Shown: piece by piece, positions 10,734 to 20,824 of the stretch
How positions within the stretch are numbered: position 1 is the stretch's first letter
Layout: every line of letters starts with the position of its first letter
NCBI RefSeq assembly: GCF_052324685.1
Contig: NC_135220.1
Coordinates: forward strand, 12,337,639-12,401,638
Length of the DNA stretch: 64,000 nucleotides
From: Brachyhypopomus gauderio
Lineage: Eukaryota; Chordata; Actinopteri; Gymnotiformes; Hypopomidae
Direction: 5' to 3'
Made by a program: the position numbers and the translations under genes
The notes under the pieces: generated by a model
Told to the model about the DNA's origin: nothing
Databases searched by the model: none
The model's input: only the letters and a program-made list of their open reading frames with translations

Positions 10734-11827
10734 TTAGAAACCTTGTTTCAGTAACCACTCTTTCAGCTCCTTGTCAAACTGGCCTTTAATGCGAATGGTC
10801 CCAGTAATTTCATTAACTTGAGTTGGTGGCTCTTTGCCTGTGAGTTTCTGCAGATGCTCCTTTACATCCTTATCCAAGGCCTGGAAAACAAACGACTCTA
10901 ATCAACAAGTCACCTTAATAACAAGTAGGTCAGACTATGACACCACATATATGGTTACACACAGCTGTGTTGGTCGTGTTTATTTGGATTACTGTTGGAA
11001 CAGAATTGTCGTTGTAAACACACCCAAATGTCTCCTTCCACCTTGCGGAGAAGGGTGATCATTTGGTTGCCGTGCTTGATGTCGGAATAAACAGGGACGT
11101 TGTGCATTCTGGACCGCCGGATCATGTATGGAAGGGAAGGAGGAGTCTCTGAATAAAGACACACGCACAGAAAGACATGTGTCAAAGACATGCATGAATC
11201 AGACTAAAATATCACGTTTTTAACATTTTTGTACACATTTAGACACCAAAACGAATCAGAAGATCCATCTACTGTCTTGACACTTACGTTGTTATTGTTG
11301 TTTAACTTTACATCATGTAATAAAGAAAACACACAACGTCAAACTGGTAATTTAACCAAGATGAGCAGTACTTACCCGGTGGTGGGATCCATCCTGACGG
11401 GGCAGCGTGGTCATGTTTAGATGGAGTGGGTACGCGTGTTGGAGGAATCAACCTCTCTACAAACCTGTACTCCTCGCTAGACTCCACTATCGCTGGTCTT
11501 TCTCCAGCTGTGCTGTTCTCTGCCTAAGAAAGCAACACAAACAACAAATAAAAGATACAGGAGACATCAACTAACATTTTGGGTTATGGTAACATCAGCT
11601 TCTGTCCTCTCTACAACTTGAAATGAAGCTACGACGCGTTAGCTAGACATAATCGGATCATTCACATACATACACGTGCCAAAAAACGTCTTATACAAAA
11701 TATGGGATACAAAACCTACTCGTAAACATGTTCCAATGGTGGATATACGTCTAGATACATTGACAACTCTGTGGGAAACCCACACACTGCGGATGCCTGT
11801 TAACATGTTTCTGGTGGACGCGGCCAT
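10734..11827 (-). CDS. mrpl49: MRPL49 (mL49), mitochondrial large-subunit ribosomal protein
   Basis: Four minus-strand exons: 11827-11720, 11523-11376, 11148-11024 and 10880-10734, giving 175 residues (human 166). Exon 1 encodes an Arg/Ser-rich, acid-free N terminus ([20 protein letters not shown]), as expected for a mitochondrial presequence. Later exons carry the family core, including [34 protein letters not shown] and KVEGDIW, and end with [20 protein letters not shown]. All junction phases agree. The family is a structural protein of the 39S mitoribosome subunit, in the matrix. An NRF1-like site lies about 190 bases upstream. Introns are short (about 140-230 bases). Human MRPL49 sits in the same 11q13 cluster as ZNHIT2, supporting orthology. 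Confidence 0.95.
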
Positions 11828-12017
11828 TCTCCCCCTCCCCCCGCCACGAAGGGCGAACCTAACCACGTGACCTCGTTGCTTCAATTCATTTATTCGATGT
11901 TTTTCACCGTAATAAAGGTTAGTAGCTCAAAATCGGTTTTTGTAATATTTATACTGAACTAAAACCTTCACGCAAAAAAAATTGCTGGTTAAAGCGAGCT
12001 TTAGGACGCGTCTAGGA

Positions 12018-12029
12018 CACGCATGCGCA
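12018..12029. promoter_or_regulatory. NRF1-like site upstream of mrpl49
   Basis: CACGCATGCGCA matches the NRF1 palindrome YGCGCAYGCGCR with one mismatch. It lies 191 bases upstream of the mrpl49 start codon in a small CpG-rich patch. NRF1 controls many nuclear genes for mitochondrial proteins, which fits, but binding is inferred. Confidence 0.5.
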
Positions 12030-12765
12030 GAAAGGTAACGTCTATCGCGCACCGGTGTAGTTGAAGATCAAATAAGAAAGGCTGATGACAACTGTATGTT
12101 GTAGACTACATATACTCCCTGGAAATATCACATTGTTTAATATACTGGTTACAAACAGCAGCAGGGGGAACCAGATAGTAACTCTTAAATGATCAGTTAG
12201 CGTTTAGCTTCCCAGCTCAATCACAAAAGCTAAGGATCAGGTGATGAAATCCAGCTGTACACGCGATCCCCGATACTTTGCTCACATAATGCAGTTATTT
12301 CTTTCTGCGCAGTTTGCGGTTCATTGATCAGAGACTACCACCCGCGGATAATCCATCAAATGTTTTATTTGTTAATTTTAGTTTCATATGTCCTACATGT
12401 TTCATTATGTATTTACTAGACGTGCTTTCCCCGATCTGTAGGTTTTAGAGGAACTGACTTGAGATCAGATCATTTCACTGTGCAGGGTTCCGTCCGACGA
12501 ACTAACGTGCCAGTCTGAGATGGAAATCTTCAGTAATCTTTTCAGAACTGTTGAGACGTCATCTAGATTCCTGGGAGTCAAAGGCTGGACTTAAAAAAAC
12601 ATGTCTTAAAAAGTAAACAAACAAAACAACAAAAAAACCTGCACGTACATTTTGACAGGTTCACCATAGATGACCTATGCAGGAGTCGTTTCTTTGTCAG
12701 CATTCAAACATTGGACATGAAAAAGGAATTAAATACCAATTCCTTATTTGCTGTTTAAAATCATG
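12030..12765. other. Intergenic between mrpl49 and dmac1, nothing coding
   Basis: AT-rich DNA with an A-rich run near 12590-12640. No gene recognised. A SINE begins at its right end. Confidence 0.5.
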
Positions 12766-13046
12766 GTCCTGTGGAAGGGAACTGGTCTTGTGACCGGAGG
12801 GTCGTGGGTTCGATTCCCAGGCCTGAGGCCATGACTGAAGTGCCCTTGAGCAAGGCACTTAACCCTTACTGCTCCCCGGGCGCCGGGCTAGGGCTGCGCA
12901 CCGCTCTGGGCATGTGTGCACCACAGCCCCCTAGTAATCACTAGTGTGTGTTTGTGTTCTAATTGCACAGATGGGTAAATGCGGAGGACAAATTTCGATT
13001 GGGGTGTAAATTCACAATTGACAAATATGGCACATTTAATTTCGTT
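12766..13046 (+). mobile_element. tRNA-derived SINE, 5'-truncated
   Basis: Contains a Pol III B-box, GGGTTCGATTCCC, near 12807. It is followed by the familiar fish SINE body (TGCCCTTGAGCAAGGCACTT, CTGCTCCCCGGGCGCC) and a tail with ATGGGTAAATGCGGAGGACA. A clear A-box is missing at the 5' side, so the copy looks truncated or diverged there. No target duplication was resolved. Exact family not assigned. Confidence 0.75.
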
Positions 13047-13285
13047 TAAATCATTTCATTTTGATTTAAACTTCCGTTAAAGCATAACAACTGTCACTCT
13101 GTTGACAGTGTTTTTAAGTTTTACTTTAATTTCTCTTAATTGGCTGCATTTTGTGATTTTAACACTTGTGTATTGCGTTTAATGATACAAGCACATGCTC
13201 ATAATGCAAAGATTGTGTAAAATGTGTTTTAATACATAGGTATCACTGTTTAATATTGTTTCCATTATTCGTGTGATCACATATT

Positions 13286-13642
13286 TTATGTTTTCTTTTC
13301 AAATTTTCCAACTGGATCTACTACAACTACAACGGCCCAGGAAGCCAGACCTGTAAAGAAATGACACGTGTCACTCATCAGATCCTGAATCGCCAATAAT
13401 CACATTTATTGCTATTAATGGGGAAACAGCAGACCTGCAGCAAACGCGATCTGAGCGACTGTACCCATGGATGTTGGCCCACCGAGGCGCATTCGTTTAC
13501 GGGCGGCCAGGAACACGTAACCTGCTGATAACATGAGCCCGCTGCCGGAGAGAAGACGACAACTCCAGCAGTCTCCAAAAAGTGGCTTGACGGCCACGCC
13601 GGAGCTCGACGACGGTGTCTGCTGGGATGATGGTGCTGACAT
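13286..13642 (-). CDS. dmac1: DMAC1 (TMEM261), complex I distal membrane-arm assembly factor
   Basis: Two minus-strand exons: 13642-13435 and 13350-13286, split by an 84-base intron with donor GCAG|GTCTGC and acceptor TTCTTTACAG. The product has 90 residues: a Ser/Gln-rich start, then DCWSCRLLSGSGLMLSAGYV and GGPTSMGTVAQIAF, ending with a hydrophobic stretch and DPVGKFEKKT. This matches the TMEM261/DMAC1 family (human about 110 residues), with two predicted membrane helices (about 30-47 and 60-80). The family helps assemble the ND5 module of respiratory complex I in the inner membrane. If the intron is not removed, the frame ends LLFPH with a 75-residue product that loses the second helix's conserved end, so splicing is needed. 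Neighbours mrpl49 and uqcc3 are also mitochondrial and on the same strand. Confidence 0.85.
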
Positions 13643-13777
13643 TGGGTAGCACAACCGTCTTCTTCTTGCTAGATAGGCTATATATGTAATACCAGCGAGA
13701 GTCTAGGCAGCGTTTTGTTTAGCCTTTACTGAAAACTGTCGTCCACACTGCGAAACAATATTTTCTTTAAAGCAAAT

Positions 13778-13802
13778 TATATATATATATATATATATAT
13801 AT
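13778..13802. repeat. (AT)n microsatellite
   Basis: About 12 AT units between dmac1 and its upstream palindrome. Confidence 0.9.
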
Positions 13803-13921
13803 AAAAACATTTGCGTTTTTAAAACAGGCTTAACACGGATTTTTATTTGTGACTCCACTGACCTTTCAAACAGGAAGTAATTAACGTTTGTGTGTTGTGT
13901 GGAGCTTTTAAAATGTCAGCA

Positions 13922-13940
13922 GTGCGCACTTAATGCGCAC
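13922..13940. promoter_or_regulatory. Palindromic NRF1-like half-sites upstream of dmac1
   Basis: GTGCGCACTTAATGCGCAC is a palindrome with two TGCGCA half-sites, 280 bases upstream of the dmac1 start codon. The central spacing differs from the classical NRF1 dimer site, so function is uncertain. Confidence 0.4.
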
Positions 13941-14776
13941 AACGTCTGTCCACACATTTCGTGGCTTTACTCGGCGCTACCCAAAGTAATTATAAATGGA
14001 AGCGTTTAATTAAAAGAAACAAGATAAGCGGTTTGCCTTGGATTGACACAGTATACTTATATTATCATATAAATGACTTATTTTTGCAACCCATAAGTTT
14101 AAGGCAGGTCCTTGTTTCCATCCTCCCTTTACCCAAGTCAACTGTGACAACCACTTACATAAATCATTTAATTACTACAAGGGATTACAAAATCCCGTAT
14201 TTGAGATCCAGATTGGAAAGTTATAGTTATAGCTACACCTCTTTCTATTTTTTATATACATCCAACTTTCACGCATACCACCTAAATGTCGCCTGCTTTG
14301 GCGACCAATCGGTATTTTTAGCCCATTTCCCCCATTGGTTTTCACTGCAAGCCAGCGTGAAGAAAGTTTAAATGAACTCATTTGTTGATGCAACTTTGAG
14401 AGTAAGGAACAGATCACATTTGAAACGGCTTTGCAAGGGAATATTGGACAAAAGCACTTTGAGTTGCATGCATGTATGAAAAGATTATCACGAATTTTAG
14501 ATAAGAGATTGAGTTTTACAAAGTAACATTCAATATTTTATTTGCATTTGTTAAGCAAATTTCTCTCGATACAAAGTTAAATTAACAGTGTTTAATTACA
14601 GTAATGACTGATTCGTATCTCCGTCATCGTCTTCACAACCAAGTTTCATGGCCTTTACCCTGATCCGACATTCAAGTCTTGATATATTTATTGTTTATTT
14701 ACAGAGTCCTTTCATTTAAATCCACCACTTTGCATATCGGCTTTTACCAAACCGCCAGTCCCACCTCCTGTCAATC
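13941..14776. other. Intergenic and uqcc3 3' UTR
   Basis: A minus-strand AATAAA (plus TTTATT at 14537-14542) is the likely uqcc3 polyadenylation signal. No other gene seen. A 136-codon plus-strand frame at 13961-14371 lacks an ATG at its beginning and any family resemblance. Confidence 0.5.
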
Positions 14777-15335
14777 CTATTTCTGTCCCCCTACACGTCG
14801 TGCAATATTCTCGTTGGTCTCCGCAGCCTCCTTCAGGATCTGCAGCATGAGCGCGTTCTTCTTCCTGTTCTCGTCCATCCGAACCACGTTGGACTCGGGC
14901 ATTTGCTGCGGGATTAAACACAGAGGCAAGGAAGTAAACAGCACAATTTAGCACGATATACAAGACATATTGTGCAGTAGACCTAAACCAGGTCGTGGAC
15001 GAGTTCATTCAGGAGTCTTCTAGCAAAATAATAAGACGATGGAGCTAGTGGAAACACTGTTTTCATGGAAGACTGCCCAAGACTAACAGTGATATTCACC
15101 CTGATCATTTTGGAGTTGAGGTCATATGCAGTGAAATATCTGTAGCTTGTAATGTACACAAACTACTGACTGTTTTCTCAATACTCAGCACCAGAACTTT
15201 GGCATGTATCGGTACCTTAAGTAGTTCATTTCTGTTTTTTTCGTCTTCAGGTGAAATCATTGACCACAATCCAAACCCACTGGCAAGCGCTGCCACCATT
15301 CCCACAGAGGAAATGATGATCCGTAAACGGCTCAT
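14777..15335 (-). CDS. uqcc3: UQCC3, cytochrome bc1 complex assembly factor 3
   Basis: Two minus-strand exons: 15335-15216 (40 codons) and 14905-14777 (42 codons plus TAG), giving 82 residues (human UQCC3 93). It begins MSRLRIIISSVGMVAALASG, a short tail followed by one membrane helix. SPEDEKNRNELLK follows, then the conserved C-terminal helix region with DENRKKNALMLQILKEAAET. This layout matches the single-pass inner-membrane UQCC3, which in the family stabilises newly made cytochrome b with UQCC1/UQCC2 during complex III assembly. The frame is open upstream to 15374, but only as GTG; the ATG at 15335 fits the family start. Human UQCC3 (C11orf83) is on 11q12, consistent with the rest of the block. 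Confidence 0.88.
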
Positions 15336-15728
15336 GACATTAATATCCTCTTGTGTTGACCTCAATCTGCCCACTCAACAGCTACACCGACTCGCTGAAC
15401 CTCGCCTGCTAAACGCACCGCCATGGTGCAATGCATTATGGGAGCCCCGGATTCATTTTTAATAACGAACGTGTCCTCAAGAGGGCGCGATTGTCATTAT
15501 ATACACATTCCAGTTTTGTAACGCGTCTGTTGTACTTTACTATAATGGTGGAAGCCTCAGTCTCAGTTTTGCTGAAGGTCTCAGCAAATCTCCCAGTCTC
15601 ATTTGACGTAAAAAATGAATTTTCAACCACAGACAGAAAACGTAGCAGTAAACAAAGTAGCACAACTTCCCAAACCACTCACCACCAGATGGCACTATAG
15701 CTCTATTGTTATAGCCTTATCTGGATCT

Positions 15729-15732
<4 letters not shown>

Positions 15733-15804
<72 letters not shown>
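15733..15804 (+). repeat. (TG)36 microsatellite
   Basis: Uninterrupted TG tract followed by GAGACTGACTGACTGACTGAG. Confidence 0.95.
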
Positions 15805-15806
<2 letters not shown>

Positions 15807-16934
15807 ACTGACTGACTGACTGAGCGAGTGTGTGTGTCTGTGAGTCAAAACTGGACTGCGTGGGTGTAAAAGCAGTAAGTACTGATAACATGGCCTCTTT
15901 TCAACCTACAAAAACGGAAGAGAACCACACCAGTATTTCACTTGTTCATTCCAATTCAAAATCCTCCTTTTAAAAATGCCCAAGTTTGATTACTAACCAC
16001 AATTAACACATTTAAAAGCTTCCCCAGCAGCAACCTGCAGCAAAACCATGATGAATATCATGTGTATTGTGTTTTTTCTCCATTTCAACACCTGGAACAC
16101 ACTTCTTGCGTTAACAGAGTAGCTCAAAGCGCTTCAGTCAGACACCATATCTTTTCCATAAGACCACCACAATCCCACAGCTTTCTCCCCATTCTCTTTC
16201 ATCAAGGCTGCTTGGAAATGTCAGCCTTCTGTTACTGAGGAAGCAGGTTGTGTTGTATGCACTACTGCTCAAATCTTTCATTGTTTCTTGCCTCCCCCTT
16301 CCTGTTTTGAATCCCTCAGTCCATAATGTCACCTCTTTTCTCACCCCCTCCTTCTCTTTTTGCTTGCTACAGTAGCACTCACAGATGCCCAATTCTGTTG
16401 CCATGACACCCATTTTTTTTCCCAGAGGTACAGCGCTGATCATTGGAGGGAGTGTGTGTGTGTGTGTGTCCATACACACGCAAGGGTGTATGTGTGTGAT
16501 TGAGTGTGTAGTCTGTCAGTGTATGTTTGAATGAACCTGACTGCATGAGTGTGTTGAGACATGCATTATACTGCTGTGTGTACAGATTAGAAGCAGACTC
16601 ATCTTTCATAATCTGCTCACAGTCGTTTCCTGCCCCTCCGCACCTGTGCGTAAGTGTTAGTGTGATTTTCACAGCGTTCATGTCTATCTGAAATGCTAAT
16701 TAACATTATGATGCAGTGAGGGGATTGTATGCAGGCTCAGAAATATTTTTCATCCTTCAAAAGCATTGATATTTCTGTCTCTTCTTTTTCACAAACCATT
16801 TTGTGGTACTAGGTGGAAATATATGGGGGTGCCTGAGTGTAATTGTATACATTCCTAAGCAAACGGTAAAGCTGAAACGGCCAGATGATTTACACAACTG
16901 ATCTCATCAGCCAACATTCACCATGTCTGTAAAC

Positions 16935-17027
16935 TTACTCCACCTTTACGTCTCCTTATTACATCTTACTCCACCTTTACGTCTCCTTACTACACCTTAC
17001 TCCACCTTTACGTCTCCTTACTACACC
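16935..17027 (+). repeat. Three 31-bp tandem repeats
   Basis: Unit TTACTCCACCTTTACGTCTCC plus a ten-base variable end, starting at 16935, 16966 and 16997. Confidence 0.9.
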
Positions 17028-17267
17028 TTATCAGCACTTAACAGCCTTGCATTACCTAAGGTGTGTTTTAGAGCTGGACCAGAGTTCATGGTAACCAATT
17101 TGCTTATAAAAGCAGGTTTAAGTGTTAATTTACAGGCTTAAACACCCTACCCCTAAAACGCTAATCCTCGGACACAGGTACAAGAGACACACAGCGTTGC
17201 GTTGTTCCTCTCACATCTCGTAGTTCTACATCTATTTCTCCACCACTTCCTCACCGTTGTGTGGTGT

Positions 17268-17470
17268 CTATTTTGTCCAGGGTCTGTTGTGACTAGGGTT
17301 TGTTATAACTAGGGTCTGTTGTGACTAGGGTCTGTTTTGTCAATTGTCTATTTTGTCCAGGGTCTGTTGTGAATAGGGTTTGTTTTGTCCAGGGTCTGTT
17401 TTGCCCTGGGTTTGTTTTGTCCAGGGTCTGTTGTGTGTAGGGTCTGTTTTGTCCAGGGTCTTGTCCAGTC
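17268..17470 (+). repeat. Degenerate ~20-bp minisatellite (GGGTCTGTTTTGTCCA)
   Basis: About ten imperfect copies of a GGGTCTGTTNTGNCCA-like unit, T/G-rich on the plus strand. Confidence 0.85.
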
Positions 17471-17609
17471 TCTGATTATGGATGTTGTACTGATGTGTGT
17501 CCACATTCATAATTCATGATCACTCTTAATGTTCTCTCACTTTTCACCTGATTATGGAAATTACTCTTCCAGCTTTAGGATGTTGGTGCTCTAAATGTTG
17601 TCACCAGTT

Positions 17610-17735
17610 GCCTATGAACCAGGGTTAGACTCTCCTATATGTTAACACTGCCTATGAACCATGGTTAGACTCTCCTATATGTTAACACTGCCTATGAACC
17701 AGGGTTAGGGTTAGACTCTCATATATGTTAACACT
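17610..17735 (+). repeat. Three ~40-bp tandem repeats
   Basis: Units beginning GCCTATGAACCAGGGTTAGA at 17610, 17650 and 17690. The third has an extra GGGTTA, making it 46 bases. Confidence 0.92.
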
Positions 17736-17912
17736 GCGTATGCTAATGAGCATATGGGTAGTAATTGAAATGGATCGAATGTTGTTAACTGTTTGATTCA
17801 TAATTACTTAAAAGAAGAAAATGATTTGGTCAGTTTAAGTATTTATATTTCCATCTGTCTTCATCTGTGTTTCTGGTGTTGATTTGGATGATTATTTATT
17901 TATTTCTGTGTG

Positions 17913-17915
<3 letters not shown>

Positions 17916-17956
<41 letters not shown>

Positions 17957-17966
17957 CATGAACAAG

Positions 17967-18013
<47 letters not shown>
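17916..18013 (+). repeat. Double (TG)n microsatellite
   Basis: Two TG tracts separated by TATGCATGAACAAGAC. Confidence 0.95.
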
Positions 18014-19220
18014 ATGTATGTGTTTATCTACATATATATTCGTTTGTGTATCTGCGTTTGCAGCGTGTGCTTGTGTGTATGGGCATAAGCACTGTGAATG
18101 TGTCTGCATATGCTCTAGCTTGTGTTAGTGGATCACTCATGTTTCAAACTTATCAATTGTAGCCAGTTTCCATAGCAACATTTCTCAAGAGGTGGAGGAA
18201 AGCAGGGTTGTTGGAGGTGGGGGTGTGGGGGGGTGATTACAAGCATGTTTCTGCATGTAGAACATGAACCTGTTCAAAACACACATTCTAACCAACATAC
18301 GAGCGCTTTGGAAAGTACAGTTGTTTTGCTTAACTTGCTGTTTATAGGCTGTGCTCTATTAATTTGTTCTACTTAGCAGCTTCTCTGAGCTGTGGCCAGC
18401 ACTGGGTTTCTGTCGCTATGTCCAGAACGCCTGTGCTCGATCTGTGCTGGGCTCTAAGCGCAGGGTGAACCGAGGGAGACACGGGGAGACAATGGTGAGT
18501 CAGTAAGTATCTAACACAGTTTGGTTGCCATGGAGACACTGAAAGGATGAAATACATTTTATGTGAGGTTGTCTAACTCTCTCTCTCTCGTCCACTAGAT
18601 ATCTAGATATCATGAGACATTTCACATTCTCACTTTCGGTATTCGGTCCTTCTAAGATGAAGCCCTCCCTGTCTGCAGAAGGGAGATTGAATCGAACCAG
18701 ACTTCAGTGTTCATAAAGATTTATCACTCATCTTGAATTCCTTCCTTTTCACTTGCTTATAATCTTTAACCTTTATTTATTTTTTGCTGTGCTTCACAAA
18801 CAACAACAAATTTGCAATGCATTTTGCTTGCCACATTTTATTAGAATATGTAGAATTGCTTTTTAGTATGTATTGTATTCTAATGAATACAGACCATATT
18901 AACGAAGATACTGAAGCATACAGATGACGAATGAGTATAAAAGACGTTTACATGTACATGAACTTATCCTTAAATATAGATACTGCATGTTCACTTTTAA
19001 TAAGTTGCAATAAGACATTCAGTGGTAATGTTAAAATGATCATTAAATCTCTCATCCTCGCATTCTCTCTGATGTGCATGATGCAACTGTCCAAAAAAGA
19101 TTCACATTATGGGGGGGGGGGTGTCAAAGTGCCACTGCTGTTTAAAATCTCATTGGCATACTGTAACACTTCAGATGTCCCCACAGACATTAGCCAGAGA
19201 TTTGTAATATAGTCTTTAAT

Positions 19221-19221
<1 letters not shown>

Positions 19222-19312
<91 letters not shown>
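19222..19312 (+). repeat. (TG)n(AG)n microsatellite
   Basis: About 70 bases of TG followed by about 20 bases of AG, then a short G run. Confidence 0.95.
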
Positions 19313-19314
<2 letters not shown>

Positions 19315-19479
19315 GGGGGGCAGGAGTGTGAGGCCATTCCCAGTATGGTAACTACCTCTGAAACTGCTATTCCCATCTGGTGCTTCCAGCAGAGAATCAT
19401 TATTCATCTGTGAGCAGACAAGTAAAACTTTTGACACTGATGGCACTGGAGCTAAAAGATGTGCTTGAGTCCCACATAG

Positions 19480-19591
19480 GGCCAATCAGGGCTGACAGGA
19501 AGCAGGGGCAGGGCCAATCAGGGCTGACAGGAAGCAGGGGCAGGGCCAATCAGGGCTGACAGGAAGCAGGAGCAGGGCCAATCAGGGCTGA
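19480..19591 (+). repeat. 32-bp tandem repeat, each unit with a CCAAT box
   Basis: Units start at 19480, 19512, 19544 and 19576 (the last is partial). Each begins GGCCAATCAGGGCTGA; complete units continue CAGGAAGCAGGGGCAG. The three full copies are nearly identical. GGCCAATCAG is a strong NF-Y-type CCAAT context. It lies about 1.2 kb beyond the cnih2 stop codon. Confidence 0.95.
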
Positions 19592-20824
19592 GTGGAGAAG
19601 ACGACCTGTGCTTCATGGCGGCCAACCGAATGTGGATGTAGTTATTGGAGCTGCATCTGCTGTCCTCACATCTTGATCAGCGTCGTCAACATCATCGTCT
19701 TCAGCACATCTGCATATTTCATTCTCCCTATTTTACACTAAGCTTCCCATTTCCACGCCACATCACACTGTTTAGTTACATTATCCATCCCAAAGCGTCT
19801 TCACGATCAGTTGGCTGAATGAACTACAGCAATGGCTTATCCTGCATGTCCATCTCAGTCAGGAGTTTCACAGAGGAACAGCTTGGTCCCCACAGTGATA
19901 TAGAGGTGCATTCCTGCCTTAGGCTGCCAGATACACTTATGCACATGTACAGCCTCAGGCAGCTTGAACCAATGCACTGGCTCTCAAAACGAATATAGTC
20001 TTTCCTATAAAAGTCCCGCAGTTCAAACAGTTTTTTCCGGCCTGTGTTATTTCTCGTTTCATTGGTTGATTTGCTTGGAGATTCTGTGTAAACATCACTG
20101 TCTCTTCCTATGTATAAATATATTATTTTCTTTATTGTAAGAACTCTAGTAGTACTACCCTGGATTGAAATACAACAACTGAACTATATAATAAGTTGAT
20201 TGATATTATACTCAGTTTCTACTTATCAGGCAGCATTAAAATAATCTATCACAAATACTTTACTGAAATACCAAATGTTTAGCACTTTTACTATACAAGT
20301 GTATCTTTCCACAAAATTGAGTTTTGCAAATGAAAGGACATTGTAACATAAATGCATGTTTCTCAAAGTCATGATACCAGAGATGATGATTTTTCTCATT
20401 CCGCTGCTTCTTCACACTTGAGATTCCTCGTGATGCTCTGAGCAGCAGAGATGTTCGACAGCCCTTGAGAATTGAAACTCTATTCGGAAACATCAGCGCT
20501 GCCAGAGCCTCTATGTTTCTCACGCCTCTCTGTTCCTCACGCACTCTCTGTATCTCACGCCTCTCTGTTCCTCACGCACTCTCGTCTTTCGCTCCTTTCG
20601 TTCCTCTCTATTTTGAACTGCAGTGACTACTAGCAACTACTCTATCTGTGTGTGTTTCTAGGTTCCTCCAGTCCTCCCTACCAGACTGTGGTAGAGGGTG
20701 AAGAGAGTCTGTTCTGAAGAAATGGCTGGATGAGGGAGATGGTGTTACATAGGGTTACATTGCACTTTCTTTGTTAAGGTTCCTCTCGTAGTCTTTGTCA
20801 CTGGTCTCCATCTGGCCTCATTGA

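Larger units (their letters stand above)
15336..20824. other. 5.5-kb interval without a recognised gene, rich in tandem repeats
   Basis: Lies between the uqcc3 promoter and the cnih2 3' end. Apart from the arrays listed separately, it shows no coding frame with family resemblance. The part next to 20824 must include the cnih2 3' UTR. A short duplicated segment (CACGCCTCTCTGTTCCTCAC, period about 35) lies at 20520-20583. A stretch ending in a donor-like ATG|GTGAGT near 18496 could be a noncoding exon, but I cannot support it. Confidence 0.5.

Noticed and set aside
13415-13642. dmac1 read as one 75-codon exon
   Set aside because: It ends LLFPH and lacks the family C terminus; a two-exon model restores it in phase.
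13961-14371. 136-codon plus-strand frame upstream of dmac1
   Set aside because: Opens with GTG rather than ATG, has no family resemblance, and is AT-driven composition in a promoter region.
18369-18500. Exon-like stretch ending at a GTGAGT donor
   Set aside because: An acceptor-like TTCTACTTAG and an open frame exist, but no family match or neighbouring exon supports it.
20260-20544. 94-codon minus-strand frame downstream of cnih2
   Set aside because: Probably lies in the cnih2 3' UTR; no family resemblance.
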